This document shows positions 18,729-28,222 of a stretch of DNA of 64,000 bases, piece by piece. Positions within the stretch are counted from its first letter, which is position 1; each line of letters starts with the position of its first letter. The DNA comes from an uncultured bacterium. GTDB taxonomy: Bacteria > Desulfobacterota > Desulfobaccia > Desulfobaccales > 0-14-0-80-60-11. Both the position numbers and the translations under genes were made by a program. The stretch lies in NCBI GenBank assembly GCA_937943575.1, contig CALEAV010000007.1, forward strand, positions 16,508 to 80,507, in the 5' to 3' direction. A model generated the notes under the pieces. It was given only the letters and a program-made list of their open reading frames with translations. It made no database searches and had not been told where the DNA came from.

Positions 18729-18876
18729 CGTTGCGCCTCCCCGGATGGAGTTGGGGCCAGCGTAAAACAAACAGGCGGGAATTTCCAGGAAATTCCCGCC
18801 TGCGGCGACCTCTGGGCTGAGTCGTCTGCCCCCTCCGGGCCCTCACCCCGGGGAGAAGGGGGGCAGCCCCCGGGTT

Positions 18877-19998
18877 TCAGTTGGTGGCCAAAACACTCTG
18901 CATGGTGGCCACCAGGTGCTCCGCCTCCCCGATGTAGCAGGAGAGATTGGCCCGGTGGTTGGCCAGGATCCCGTCCTTGGCGGCATCGGTGATGATCCAG
19001 GGGGCGAGATGCGTGCCGGCGTGCAGGGCGTGGATGGTGTCGTCCAGGAGCTTGTGGGTGTTTTTCTTCAAGAGCTCGGCGGCAAAATCCTCCTTCACCG
19101 CCTCCAGCATCTGGGACATGCCCACCGCCACCCCCTGGGAGAAGTAGAAGTAATCGTCGGTTCTCGTCCAGCGCACCGGGGTGCCGTCGGCCTCGGTGTC
19201 CTTGATGAGGTTGTGGTAGCAGCTCCCCAGGATGTCCTTGTAGTTGCCCAAAAGCGCAATGAGATTGTCCACCCGGGCATAGAAGCGGCTGCGGCCCCGC
19301 TGCAGATCCTCCATATAGATTTTAAGATCCTGGATGGCCTCCCGGTATTTGCCCGAGGCCGAAGGAAACCAGTATTTGTCCGGGCTCACCATGAGGAAGT
19401 TCATGGCTTCATTCACCTGGGGGTTGTAGGCCTCGGTGATGGCAAAGCGGGTCAGGTTCTCATTGAGGACCACGATGGTGCGCCGGGCCACCTCCAGCAC
19501 CCCCAGCTGGTGGTGGTTGACGTTGTCCGTGAGGCCCAGCTTGCCGAAGACGATGGTGTTGGGCCGCCAGCCGAGGAAGCGCCTGTTGACCTCGTCATCA
19601 ATGATTTTGATGAGGGCCTGGGTGAAGGCCACCCCCTTCACCGCCGCCTTGGGTGGGGGGGCCCCGGGGGCCAGGGGCGGCGCCACCGGAGAAGCCGGGG
19701 GCACCGAGGGGGCTTTCGGGGCCTCAGCGCCCGGTTCCTCCGGCCTGCCCTCCTCCGGGGCCGGAGGGGCGGGGGCCGGGGTGGGGACTGTCAGCGACGG
19801 CGCCGGGGCCAGGGCCGCCTGCTCCCCCTCCCCGGGCGCTCCCCTCCAGGCCCTCCAGCGGCCATGCAGGAAGAGGCCCGCAAAAAAGAGGAGCACCAGC
19901 ACCACGATGACCAGCAGGCGGTGCTTCAGCAGCTTGAAGAGGGAGGAGGCCCGGGGGGGCGGCTCCGGGGGCAGGGGGGCGGGCATCTCAGTAGTCAT
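18877..19998 (-). CDS. DUF2333 family protein
   Basis: Inner-membrane-anchored protein of 373 residues. One transmembrane helix lies at about 26-44 behind a cytoplasmic Pro-rich tail, then a Pro/Ala-rich linker (50-120), then a globular domain (about 122-373) matching the DUF2333 family of proteobacteria (W144-R-P-N and YWFPSASGKYREA are conserved-looking parts). Function is unknown. The start overlaps the AMMECR1 stop in ATGA form, so the two are translationally coupled. Confidence 0.75.
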   Translation of the reverse strand: MTTEMPAPLPPEPPPRASSLFKLLKHRLLVIVVLVLLFFAGLFLHGRWRAWRGAPGEGEQAALAPAPSLTVPTPAPAPPAPEEGRPEEPGAEAPKAPSVPPASPVAPPLAPGAPPPKAAVKGVAFTQALIKIIDDEVNRRFLGWRPNTIVFGKLGLTDNVNHHQLGVLEVARRTIVVLNENLTRFAITEAYNPQVNEAMNFLMVSPDKYWFPSASGKYREAIQDLKIYMEDLQRGRSRFYARVDNLIALLGNYKDILGSCYHNLIKDTEADGTPVRWTRTDDYFYFSQGVAVGMSQMLEAVKEDFAAELLKKNTHKLLDDTIHALHAGTHLAPWIITDAAKDGILANHRANLSCYIGEAEHLVATMQSVLATN

Positions 19999-20576
19999 GG
20001 CTGATGACTCTCCTTGGCAGCGCCGACAGGCGAACCCTCCGAGAAAATCTCCGCCTCAAAGACATAGATGCGGGTCTCCGGGTCCTTCCAGGCCGAAGGC
20101 GGCAACCCCGCCTTGCAGCAGGTCTGCTCCAGAAAGGTGGTGCGGTTCCAGCGATATTCCGTGGCCACCTGCGGAAGCAAAAGGCCCCGGCAGAGCCCCC
20201 GCTCGATATACAGGCCATGCCTGCCCACCTCAATCTCCCGGGGGTCCTCGATCCGGCGCATGGGCGTCAGGACGGAGATCTCCAGCTCCACCTCCGGGAG
20301 CTCCGCGGCGGCAAGCGGGGGAAAGCGGGGGTCCTGGAAGGCGGCGGCCTGGGCCATCTCCGCCACCGCCTGGGCCAGGGGCTTGACGGCCTCCAGATAG
20401 CCGATGCAGCCCCGCAGCCGCCCCTGCCGGTGCAGGGTGACGAAGACCCCCCGGGGCTCCCGCAGGGCCGGGGGCAGACTCTGGGGCAGCTGCAGGGCCC
20501 GCTTCTCCAGGCCGGCGGCGATGCTCTCCCGGGCGATCTGGAGGAGGAGGCGCCGTTCGGCCTCCGACAGGGGCAT
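19995..20576 (-). CDS. AMMECR1-domain protein (AmmeMemoRadiSam system protein A)
   Basis: AMMECR1-like protein of 193 residues, the A component of the AmmeMemoRadiSam set whose reaction is uncharacterised. The family signature GRLRGCIGYL (near residues 56-65) is intact, as are the DPRFPPL and WNRTTFLEQTC segments. The ATG at 20576 is preferred: upstream ATGs fall inside the predicted promoter. The Memo-like protein and radical SAM partner are not in the window. Confidence 0.85.
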   Translation of the reverse strand: MPLSEAERRLLLQIARESIAAGLEKRALQLPQSLPPALREPRGVFVTLHRQGRLRGCIGYLEAVKPLAQAVAEMAQAAAFQDPRFPPLAAAELPEVELEISVLTPMRRIEDPREIEVGRHGLYIERGLCRGLLLPQVATEYRWNRTTFLEQTCCKAGLPPSAWKDPETRIYVFEAEIFSEGSPVGAAKESHQP

Positions 20577-20643
20577 GATGAGTCCGTCCTCCCACACTTG
20601 AGGGGCCGCCTCAGCGGCCCGGAGATGCCTGACTTCCCCTCTC

Positions 20644-20671
20644 ATTAAATCAGATTTCCTTCCCGTGTCAA
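20644..20671 (-). promoter_or_regulatory. Predicted promoter of the AMMECR1-DUF2333 operon
   Basis: TTGACA (20671-20666), 16-base spacer, TTTAAT (20649-20644), about 68 bases upstream of the start. An imperfect 17-bp palindrome GGTAGGGCTGCCTTACC (20700-20716) lies between it and the divergent tetrapyrrole operon. Confidence 0.5.
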
Positions 20672-20775
20672 TGGCAGCACCGGCGGGGACCACCTCTATG
20701 GTAGGGCTGCCTTACCTTGCATCTCCCCCCCGGAAAGGGTACATTTCCTAGCATCCCTTTGAGGGCGCGGGCTTT

Positions 20776-21474
20776 ATGCAGACTTACCCCCTCTTTGCCA
20801 TCCTCACCGGCAGGCCCGTCCTGGTGGTGGGGGGCGGCGCGGTGGGGGAGCGCAAGGTCCTGGATCTTCTGGCTGCCGGGGCCCGGGTGACGGTGGTGAG
20901 CCGGGAGTTCACCCCCCGCCTCCAGGAGCTGGCGGCCCGGGGGGAAATCCGGACGATCCAAGGGGGTTTCGACCCCGGCCAGGTGGCGGGCATGGCCCTG
21001 GTGGTGGGGGCCACCGATGATCCGGAGGTCAACGCCCGGGTGAGCCGGGCGGCCCAGGCCGCCAATATCTGGGTCAACATCGTGGACGCCCCGGAGCTCT
21101 GCACCTTCATCGTGCCGGCCCAAATCAGGCGGGGGGAACTCACCCTGGCGGTGAGCACCGGGGGCGCCAGCCCGGCGCTGGCCCGGCGCCTGCGGGAGGC
21201 CCTGGAGCGCACCTTCGGCCCGGAATACGGCCCCTACCTGCGTCTCCTCCGGGCCGTCCGGGAGCGGGTCCTGGAGGTCCGCCGGGGTCACCCCGACAAC
21301 GCCGCCCTGTTTCTGCGCCTGGCGGACTCCCCCCTGCTGCCGGCGGTGGCCCGGGGAGACCGGGAGGCGGTCCGGGGCCTGCTGGGCGAGGTGCTGGCCG
21401 GGGTGCTTCCGGAGGCCGTCGTGGAGGAGCTCAGCGCACTGATCCTGGAGGAGCCGCCGCCCACCGGGAGATGA
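20776..21474 (+). CDS. Precorrin-2 dehydrogenase / sirohydrochlorin ferrochelatase domain protein
   Basis: NAD-dependent oxidation of precorrin-2 to sirohydrochlorin, and possibly iron insertion, on the route to siroheme and, in sulfate reducers, to heme. The 232 residues correspond to the CysG-B/Met8p/SirC module without a methyltransferase part: NAD motif VVGGGAVGERK near residues 17-27 and STGGASPALARRLRE near 138-152. GAGGG lies 11 bases upstream. It leads an operon with ccsA and hemA, tying siroheme/heme supply to cytochrome assembly. Confidence 0.93.
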   Translation: MQTYPLFAILTGRPVLVVGGGAVGERKVLDLLAAGARVTVVSREFTPRLQELAARGEIRTIQGGFDPGQVAGMALVVGATDDPEVNARVSRAAQAANIWVNIVDAPELCTFIVPAQIRRGELTLAVSTGGASPALARRLREALERTFGPEYGPYLRLLRAVRERVLEVRRGHPDNAALFLRLADSPLLPAVARGDREAVRGLLGEVLAGVLPEAVVEELSALILEEPPPTGR

Positions 21475-21577
21475 GCACCATTGCCGGCGGCCCGGGGCCG
21501 CCCACAGTTGCAGTCAGACTCACAAAAGCAGCCTCGGCAGCGCCCCTCCTTCGTGGCCGCTGCCGGGGCCAGGGCGC

Positions 21578-22408
21578 ATGGCCGCACTTCTGATCTCCCT
21601 CATCCTGCTGGCCTATTTCGGCGGCACCGCCGCCTACCTGGCCTATGTCTTTGTGCAGCGGGAGGGCTTCGCCCGGGTGGGCGCGGGCTGCCTGGCCGCC
21701 GGCTGGCTGGTCCACACCGGCGAGCTGATGCGGCGCTTTGTGTCCCTGGGCCAGCTTCCCATGTCCACGCCCGGAGAGGCCCTGTTCTTCTTCAGCTGGA
21801 CCCTGACGGCCGTCTTTCTCCTCCTCACCTGGCGCTTCCCCATCCGCATCCTGGGCGTCCTGGTGGCGCCCCTGTCGGCCCTGATGGCTGCGGCCCTGTG
21901 GCTGCTCCCCAGCCGCCCCGGGGGGGTCTCCCCCCTGCTGGCGGGCTTCTGGCTGCACCTGCACGTCCTTTTGTCCCTGGCGGGCACCGCCGCCCTCACC
22001 CTGGCGGGCTTGGGCGGCCTCCTTTATCTCCTCCAGGAGCGGCAGCTGAAGCAGAAAAAATTCGGCTTCTTCTATCGCCGCCTCCCCTCCCTGACGCAGC
22101 TGGACCGGTTGAACCACTGGTGCCTGACCTTGGGTTTCCCTCTGCTGACGCTGGGGATCATCACCGGCTCCCTCTATGCCCAGATGGCCCTGGGCCGCTT
22201 CTTCAACTGGGACCCCAAGGAGATCCTCACCCTCATCGCTTGGCTGATCTACACCGTCCTCCTGCATGAGCGCCTCACCGTGGGCTGGCGGGGGAGGAGG
22301 GCCGCCTGGCTGGCCCTGGGGGGCCTGAGCATCATGGTGCTGGCCTTCGCCGGGGCCAGCCTGTGGTTCACCGGCTATCACAGCTTCGGGAGTTTCCGCA
22401 TGCCATGA
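21578..22408 (+). CDS. ccsA: Cytochrome c assembly protein CcsA (HemX-like)
   Basis: Polytopic membrane protein of 276 residues with eight predicted helices, of the CcsA/CcmC heme-handling family. The tryptophan-rich heme-handling segment of this family appears as FFNWDPKEIL (near 208-217), with histidines in the flanking helices (HLHVLLSL and LLHERLT). It works in heme delivery for c-type cytochrome maturation, or as a HemX-like regulator of HemA. The adjacency to hemA (4-base overlap) is common in anaerobic proteobacteria. No clear ribosome-binding site is seen upstream. Confidence 0.85.
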   Translation: MAALLISLILLAYFGGTAAYLAYVFVQREGFARVGAGCLAAGWLVHTGELMRRFVSLGQLPMSTPGEALFFFSWTLTAVFLLLTWRFPIRILGVLVAPLSALMAAALWLLPSRPGGVSPLLAGFWLHLHVLLSLAGTAALTLAGLGGLLYLLQERQLKQKKFGFFYRRLPSLTQLDRLNHWCLTLGFPLLTLGIITGSLYAQMALGRFFNWDPKEILTLIAWLIYTVLLHERLTVGWRGRRAAWLALGGLSIMVLAFAGASLWFTGYHSFGSFRMP

Positions 22409-23712
22409 ACCTGGTGCTGGTGGGAGTCAATCACAAGACCGCGCCGGTGGAGCTCCGGGAAAAACTCTGCGGGCTCTTTCCCGACCCACAGACCGCCTAC
22501 CAGCGGCTGAAGGCGGCCCCCGAGCTCTCGGAGGTGCTTTACTACAACACCTGCAACCGGGTGGAGGTGCTGGCGGTGGCCCCGGACCCCGAGGCCGGCA
22601 TCCGCCGCCTCACGGAATTTTTGGCCTCCCATCCCGAGGTGGACCCGCCGGAGCTGGAAAAGGCGCTGTATGTGCACCAGGGGGAGGCGGCGGTGCGCCA
22701 CCTCTTCCGGGTGGCCGCCAGCCTGGATGCCATGGTGGTGGGGGAGCCCCAGATCCTCGGCCAGGTGAAGGCCGCCTACCGCCAGGCCACGGAGCAGAAC
22801 GCCACCGGCCCCATCCTCAACCGCCTGCTCCATAAGACTTTCTCGGTGGCCAAGAAGGTGCGCACCGAAACCGGCATCGGCGACCACGCGGTGAGCATCA
22901 GTTATGCCGCCGTGAGCCTGGGGAAAAAGATCTTCGGGGAGCTTGGCGGCAAAACCGCCCTCCTCATCGGCGCCGGGGAGATGGCGGAACTGGCTCTGGA
23001 GCACCTGCGCCGTCAGGGGGTGGACCGGATCATCATCGCCAACCGCACCCTGGAGCGGGCGGCGCGGCTGGCGGAGCGCTTCCGGGGCCGGGCGGTCCCC
23101 CTGGAGGGGCTGGAGGAGGAGCTCCTCGCCTGCGACATCCTCATCAGCTCCACCGGCGCCGAAGGCTATGTCCTGAGGCGGGAGCAGGTGGCCGCCGCCA
23201 TGCGCCGCCGCCGGCAGCGGCCCCTCTTCCTCATCGACATCGCCGTCCCCCGGGACCTGGACCCCCGCATCAATGAGCTGGAATACGTCTATCTCTACAA
23301 CATCGACGACCTGAAGGAGGTGGTGGAGAGCAACGTCCAGCGCCGCCAGCAGGCCGCCTCCCAAGCCGAGGGCCTGGTGGCTGCGGAAACTCTGAAGTTT
23401 CTGGACTGGCTCAAGACCCTGGGGGTCTTTCCCACCATCATCGCCCTGCAGGAGAAGGCCCGGGCCATCTGCCGCCAGGAGCTGAAAAAGACCCTGGGCC
23501 ACCTGGGGCCCCTCACGCCGGAGCAGGTGGAGGCCCTGGAGGTCCTGACCCGCTCGGTGGCCGCCAAACTGCTCCACGACCCCATCATGTTCCTCAAGCG
23601 CAACCACCACAGTCGCCATGCCGCGGCGGAAATCACCCTGGTGCGCCGCCTCTTCAACCTGGACCCCGACGAAAATCACCTCCGGAAGCCCGCCCTGGCA
23701 GAGTCCGACTGA
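22405..23712 (+). CDS. hemA: Glutamyl-tRNA reductase
   Basis: First committed step of C5-pathway tetrapyrrole synthesis, reducing glutamyl-tRNA to glutamate-1-semialdehyde with NADPH. The 435-residue product starts MNLVLVGVNHKTAPVELRE, has the catalytic cysteine in YNTCNRVE (near residue 50), the VVGEPQILGQVK segment and the NADPH fold LLIGAGEMAELA. The start at 22405 overlaps the ccsA stop (ATGA), preferred over an in-frame ATG at 22363 inside ccsA. Confidence 0.97.
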   Translation: MNLVLVGVNHKTAPVELREKLCGLFPDPQTAYQRLKAAPELSEVLYYNTCNRVEVLAVAPDPEAGIRRLTEFLASHPEVDPPELEKALYVHQGEAAVRHLFRVAASLDAMVVGEPQILGQVKAAYRQATEQNATGPILNRLLHKTFSVAKKVRTETGIGDHAVSISYAAVSLGKKIFGELGGKTALLIGAGEMAELALEHLRRQGVDRIIIANRTLERAARLAERFRGRAVPLEGLEEELLACDILISSTGAEGYVLRREQVAAAMRRRRQRPLFLIDIAVPRDLDPRINELEYVYLYNIDDLKEVVESNVQRRQQAASQAEGLVAAETLKFLDWLKTLGVFPTIIALQEKARAICRQELKKTLGHLGPLTPEQVEALEVLTRSVAAKLLHDPIMFLKRNHHSRHAAAEITLVRRLFNLDPDENHLRKPALAESD

Positions 23713-23846
23713 CCCGGGGCATTGCGTAACCTGCCGGAAAAGATTATTTTTTAGGTATCATCGGGGAGCCGGGAAACCCCGGGGCCGAGCGGGTGGTGTG
23801 GACTTGTCCCGCTCTGTGCTTCCCCCCGGGAAGAGGTGGGCGGCTT

Positions 23847-24233
23847 ATGTCCAAGATCATTGACATCGAAGAGCGGCTGAGGCAGGAGCAGCAGAAGCGG
23901 CTCCAGGTGGACCGGGCCAAAAAGGTGGAGATGGTGCGCAAGATCCTGCAGTGCACCCGCTGCCTCTCCCGTTGCGTCAAATGCGGGCTGCACTTTGAGA
24001 CGCAGCAGATGTACAAGCGCTACGAGGGCTTCCGCTTCTGCGACAGCTGCCAGGAGGAGTACCACGAATACCTGCGGCTTACCCGGGGGCAGGGCGAACC
24101 CCGCTATCCGTGGTATAACCGGCAATGGCGCCGCACCTGGGAGACCTGGCTGGCCTACCAGCAGGCCCTGAAGGAATACGGCGAGTCGCCGGAATTTCTG
24201 GATCTGGTGCGGGAGGTGGAGTGGGGACGTTGA
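23847..24233 (+). CDS. Conserved-looking Cys-rich (zinc-binding) protein of unknown function
   Basis: The 128-residue product has a basic helical N-terminus and three cysteine pairs: CTRC (near 36-39), CVKC (near 43-46) and CDSC (near 68-71), spaced like a treble-clef or zinc-ribbon fold, followed by a Tyr/Trp-rich C-terminal half. GAGGTG lies 8 bases before the ATG at 23847. It follows hemA by 134 bases on the same strand. I do not recognise the family; nucleic-acid or protein binding would be guesses. Confidence 0.7.
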   Translation: MSKIIDIEERLRQEQQKRLQVDRAKKVEMVRKILQCTRCLSRCVKCGLHFETQQMYKRYEGFRFCDSCQEEYHEYLRLTRGQGEPRYPWYNRQWRRTWETWLAYQQALKEYGESPEFLDLVREVEWGR

Positions 24234-24266
24234 GGGGAGAGGCCGGACCTCTCCCCGGGGAGACGG

Positions 24267-24464
24267 TTATTTGCTGCCCACCCCCAGACGGTAGGCGTGC
24301 TGCAGGATCTCCATGGCAAAGTCAAAGGCGCTCTGGCCGTCCATGGTGAATTCAAAGTGCGTCACCGAGCCGGTGTAGAGCATCACTTTGAGAACCCCTT
24401 CAGGGCGTTGCGCCACGGCGATCTCCCCCTTGGGTTCCAGGGTCTTGAATGTGCGATGGACCAT
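24267..24464 (-). CDS. Small protein of unknown function (65 aa)
   Basis: A 65-residue frame with a strong GGAGGAG about 7 bases before the ATG at 24464. Sequence is balanced rather than low-complexity (segments KVMLYTGSVTHFEFTMDG and FAMEILQHAYRLG) and predicts two beta strands plus a helix, so a real folded protein is likely. It faces mnmG divergently (84-base gap) and converges with the Cys-rich gene. No family recognised. Confidence 0.7.
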   Translation of the reverse strand: MVHRTFKTLEPKGEIAVAQRPEGVLKVMLYTGSVTHFEFTMDGQSAFDFAMEILQHAYRLGVGSK

Positions 24465-24548
24465 GTTTCTCCTCCCACCCGGGTGATTTCCTGAATGTTC
24501 AACCATAACCGAATCTCCCCGGAAATTCAACCGTAGAGTGCCAACGCC

Positions 24549-26441
24549 ATGGCAGTTGCCGTGCCGGAGTATGACCTCATCGTGGTGGGGGCCGGGCATG
24601 CCGGCTGCGAAGGGGCGCTGGCCGCAGTGCGCCTGGGCCTGAGCGTGCTTCTCTTCAATCAGAACCTGGACACCACCGCCCACATGGCCTGCAACCCGGC
24701 GGTGGGGGGCCTGGCCAAAGGCCACCTGGTGAAGGAGATCGACGCTTTGGGCGGGGCCATGGGCTGGCTGGCGGACAAAACCGGCGTCCAGTTCCGCACC
24801 CTCAACCTCTCCAAAGGCCCGGCGGTGCGGGGCACCCGGGTGCAGTGCGACAAGCCCGCCTACCGCCTGGCCATGAAACTCTATCTGGAGGCCCAGCCCC
24901 GGTTGCACCTCAGGGAGGCCACCGTCACCCGGCTTCTGGTGGAGGACGGCCGGGTCACGGGGGTGCTGGACGCCTATGGCATGTGTTATCGGGCCCGGGC
25001 GGTGCTCATCACCACCGGGACTTTCCTCAACGGTCTCATCCACATCGGCCCCACCAAGATCCCCGCCGGCCGGGCGGGCGAATTCGCTGCCATCGACCTG
25101 GCCCGGCACCTGAAGGACCTGGGCTTCCGCCTGGGCCGCATGAAGACCGGCACCCCGCCCCGGCTTCGGGCCGCCAGCATCGACATCGCCGGCATGGCCA
25201 AGCTGGAGGGCGACCCCCGGCCCCGGCCCTTCTCCTGGCGCACCACCAAGCTCCCGGAGGAACAGCTCGTCTGCCACGTCACCCACACCACCCCCGAGGT
25301 GCACGACTTCCTGCGCCGCCACATCCGCCACTCGCCCCTGTACAGCGGCGAGATCACCGGGGTGAGCGCCCGCTACTGCCCCTCCCTGGAGGACAAGGTG
25401 ATGCGCTTCCCCGAAAAGCTGAGCCACCAGGTCACCCTGGAGCCCGAAGGCCGGGACACCCAGGAGATCTACGCCAAGGGCCTGGGGAACTGCCTGCCGG
25501 TGGAGCTGCAGCTGGAGCTCTTTCGCAAGGTGCCGGGGCTGGAGCACTGCGAGGTCATGCGGCCGGCCTACGCCATCGAATATGACTATGTGGACCCCGT
25601 GCAGCTCAAACCCACCCTGGAGACCAAGCTCATCCAGGGGCTGTATCTCGCCGGCCAGATCAATGGCACCTCGGGCTATGAGGAGGCCGCGGCCCAGGGC
25701 CTGTGGGCGGGGATCAACGCCGCCTGCCGCCTCCTCGGGCGGCCGCCCTTTGTCCTGCACCGCTCCCAGGCCTATATGGCGGTTTTGGTGGACGATTTGG
25801 TGACCAAGGGAACTCGCGAGCCCTACCGCATGTTCACCTCCCGGGCGGAGTACCGGCTGCTCCTGAGGGAGGACAACGCCGACCGGCGCCTCAGCCGCAT
25901 CGGCTATGAGCTGGGGCTGGTGGACAGGGAGGCCCTGGAGCGCCTGGAGGAGAAAGAGCGCCTCCAGGCCGAGGAGGAGGCGCGGCTGCGGGGCCGGCGG
26001 GTCTTCCCCACCCCTCAGGTGAATGACACCCTCGCCGCCCTCAAGACCGCGCCCTTGAGCGAGCCCACCCCGGCCCTGAAGCTCCTGAAGCGGCCGGAGA
26101 TCAGTATCGCCACCCTCTACCGCCTCCTGGGGGAGGAGCCCCCGGTGCCGGAGGAGGTGGCGGAGCAGGTGGAGATCGCCTGCAAATACGAGGGCTATCT
26201 CAGGCGCCAGGCGGAGACCGCCGCCAAGCTGGCCGCCTGGGAGGCCAAAGAGATCCCCGAATCCCTGGACTATGACCGCCTCCCGGGGCTCTCCCATGAA
26301 GTGCGCCAGAAGCTCAAGGAGGTGCGGCCCCGGACCCTGGGGCAGGCCTCCCGCATCTCCGGCATCACCCCCGCCGCCCTAAGCCTCCTTATGGTATATA
26401 TCAAACGGCGAAAAGAGCCCGCTTGCGGCCGCCTGCCGTGA
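24549..26441 (+). CDS. mnmG: tRNA uridine-5-carboxymethylaminomethyl modification enzyme MnmG
   Basis: FAD-dependent subunit of the MnmEG complex that modifies the wobble uridine of several tRNAs. The 630 residues begin with the FAD motif [12 protein letters not shown] (near 13-24) and contain the GidA hallmarks [21 protein letters not shown] and [10 protein letters not shown]. Length is typical. The ribosome-binding site is weak. mnmE and the gidB/rsmG neighbours common elsewhere are absent here. Confidence 0.97.
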   Translation: MAVAVPEYDLIVVGAGHAGCEGALAAVRLGLSVLLFNQNLDTTAHMACNPAVGGLAKGHLVKEIDALGGAMGWLADKTGVQFRTLNLSKGPAVRGTRVQCDKPAYRLAMKLYLEAQPRLHLREATVTRLLVEDGRVTGVLDAYGMCYRARAVLITTGTFLNGLIHIGPTKIPAGRAGEFAAIDLARHLKDLGFRLGRMKTGTPPRLRAASIDIAGMAKLEGDPRPRPFSWRTTKLPEEQLVCHVTHTTPEVHDFLRRHIRHSPLYSGEITGVSARYCPSLEDKVMRFPEKLSHQVTLEPEGRDTQEIYAKGLGNCLPVELQLELFRKVPGLEHCEVMRPAYAIEYDYVDPVQLKPTLETKLIQGLYLAGQINGTSGYEEAAAQGLWAGINAACRLLGRPPFVLHRSQAYMAVLVDDLVTKGTREPYRMFTSRAEYRLLLREDNADRRLSRIGYELGLVDREALERLEEKERLQAEEEARLRGRRVFPTPQVNDTLAALKTAPLSEPTPALKLLKRPEISIATLYRLLGEEPPVPEEVAEQVEIACKYEGYLRRQAETAAKLAAWEAKEIPESLDYDRLPGLSHEVRQKLKEVRPRTLGQASRISGITPAALSLLMVYIKRRKEPACGRLP

Positions 26442-26667
26442 AATCCCCCTGCGGCGGGGCATCCGGGCGGCGGCCCGCGAAGGTGAGTCTTACCTGCCTC
26501 CCTCTGCCGGGACCGCCGGCCGGAGAGAGCGCTGCGCAGGGAAGCTGGGAGGAGCCCCAGGAGGGCTGGCGCCCGGCGGGGCGCCCTGCCCCCGGGACTG
26601 CCATGCGGGCCTGGCGGCCGGGGAGTATAGGGGCGGCGGGCTGCAGGCGGGTCATCTCTCCCGGCAG

Positions 26668-26700
26668 ACAAAAAGGCGCCCTCATGTCCGGGCGCCTTCC
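26668..26700. terminator. Bidirectional terminator
   Basis: A 7-bp stem GGCGCCC/GGGCGCC (26675-26681 with 26690-26696). Leftward it is followed by TTTTTGT (26674-26668), rightward by TTCCTGTT. It can end both mnmG and the facing lipoprotein gene. The rest of 26442-26874 is GC-rich with no credible gene. Confidence 0.75.
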
Positions 26701-26874
26701 TGTTCCAGGGCTGAGCTGGTGACGCGAGGGCCTCTCACAACTGCGCCCCGCCATGGACCTCCCCCTGGTTCGCCCTCTCCTTTCCTTGATCAGGGCAGTC
26801 GGGGGCCCGCAATTCGTTTGGTCTCAGGGAGGCGGGCCGGCGAGCCCCTCTTCCCCTGCCCTCCTCAAGGCGTC

Positions 26875-27108
26875 TCAGTAGCGGCCCCGGCTCTTCTGGT
26901 AGCGGTCGTAGAGGAAGCCGCCCAACACACCGGCGCCGCCGCCCACTGCCGCCCCGACGGCCGGGGAGCCGGCGGCCCAGCCGATGAGGGCGCCACTGGA
27001 GGCCCCCACCGCCCCGCCGCTCAACATGCGCTGTTCCGTGGAGCTCATGCCGGCGCAGCCGGCGACCAGGAGAGTCCCCGCCAACACCAGAATCATGACC
27101 CGCTTCAT
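26875..27108 (-). CDS. Glycine-zipper lipoprotein
   Basis: A 77-residue lipoprotein with signal peptide and lipobox (LLVAGC near residues 13-18), then a Gly/Ala-rich glycine-zipper stretch (SGGAVGASSGALIGWAAG and GAAVGGGAGVLGG) like that of OmpA-associated YMGG/Gly-zipper proteins, and a basic tail. Probably outer-membrane associated. GGGAGGTG lies 5 bases before the start. Confidence 0.85.
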   Translation of the reverse strand: MKRVMILVLAGTLLVAGCAGMSSTEQRMLSGGAVGASSGALIGWAAGSPAVGAAVGGGAGVLGGFLYDRYQKSRGRY

Positions 27109-27806
27109 GGTTCACCTCCCCCAGGCCCCGTTTTCTCCCCCGGGTGCCCTGTGCTGCAGATCCTGACACTATCTTCCGGGCGAGGAGTCCGGAGGGCCGC
27201 ATTCCGCTTCCCTGCTCCCGGCCCCCCCCGGCCCACATTTTTGGGGGCATCGTGCCCCGGCCCCAATTTTCCCGCTGGGGCCGGAGGGGAGATGCCGCTC
27301 CCGGTCCCCCTTGGCAAACCCCCGGTACCGCCCTCTCCAGCCGCCCGGGGCCGAGCCCCCTGCCGCCGGCGCCGACGTCCCCGGAATCAGCGCTCCGGGG
27401 GAACGCCCGGCAGGTGTCGCCCCCTACCACCCCGCACCGGGGTGGAGGGCTGAACCGGGCCATCCCGGGAGAAAGGGTCCACCTCCCGTGAGAGCACGGA
27501 CGTGGCAACCCGCCGCATTCCCGCCGGGGTGCCCGGGAGACCGCCGCAACCGCCCGTTGTGGCCGCGACGGGCTCCAGGTCCGCCTCATGGCTCACCCCC
27601 CGGAGCCCGCCCGGCTCGCCGCTCCGGGACCTCGTGGCCTCATGCCTGCCATCCCCCGGGAGCCCCTTCCTCCCCGGGCAGGGCCAGCCCCGGGCCGGTT
27701 CAGAGCAGGCTGACAGAGTCGGATCGGGAGCCCCTCACCCTCCCCGGGCAGGGCCGCCAGGGCCAGCCCCGGGCCGGCGGGTCCGCCGGATGCCGCCTCG
27801 GCCCCC
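27109..27806. other. 698-base gap without a credible gene; contains a direct repeat
   Basis: Very GC-rich sequence. A direct repeat is present: 27658-27698 and 27726-27778 share GGGAGCCCC, TCCCCGGGCAGGGCC and AGCCCCGGGCCGG, the second copy with a 9-base internal insertion. No promoter, RNA gene or ORF with a ribosome-binding site was found. Confidence 0.5.
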
Positions 27807-28190
27807 TTATTTGGCGGGTTTGGCCGGAGTCTCCGGCGGGCAGAGCTTGGTGCAGCGCCGGAGCACCACCTCGATCACCGGCATGGCCCGCTTGTCGGCA
27901 TTCTCCTGATAAAACCTGTCCACTTCCTGGATGATCTGGTTGATGGTGAGATGCTTCAGCTCATCCACAAAGGCCTGGGAGATGCAGGGGCCCCGGCCGG
28001 CGCCGGCGGCGGCCACCTCAAAATCCGCCATGTTGCCGATGCCTTTGATGTAGGCGACCTTGATCTCCGGGGACATGGTCGCCCAATGGGTGCCGTTCCA
28101 CAGCTCCGGCCTGCCCTGGGCCGCCCCCGGACCGGCCGCCAGCAGCACCAATACCATTGTGGCACCCGCCAGATAACTCAGCCTGCGCAT
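27807..28190 (-). CDS. Secreted protein of unknown function, Rap1a/Tai-like pattern
   Basis: A 127-residue product with a Sec signal peptide (cleavage near GAAQG, about residue 25). The mature part has WATMSPEIKVAYIKGIGN and a C-terminal helix pair ending NADKRAMPVIEVVLRRC, a pattern reminiscent of the Rap1a/Tai fold (an 'aYi.G' helix, then 'P..' and a final Cys). That likeness is by eye only. AGGAAG precedes the start; it lies 32 bases after the next secreted-protein gene. Confidence 0.65.
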   Translation of the reverse strand: MRRLSYLAGATMVLVLLAAGPGAAQGRPELWNGTHWATMSPEIKVAYIKGIGNMADFEVAAAGAGRGPCISQAFVDELKHLTINQIIQEVDRFYQENADKRAMPVIEVVLRRCTKLCPPETPAKPAK

Positions 28191-28222
28191 GTCGGTCTTC
28201 CTTCCGTGGGTGGCATGCGGCC

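Noticed and set aside
26442..26754. Short open frames after mnmG
   Set aside because: No ribosome-binding sites, Arg/Pro/Gly-rich translation, and they run through the bidirectional terminator.
27109..27934. Overlapping frames in the 27.1-27.9 kb gap
   Set aside because: Composition is that of random GC-rich DNA; no start signals or families.
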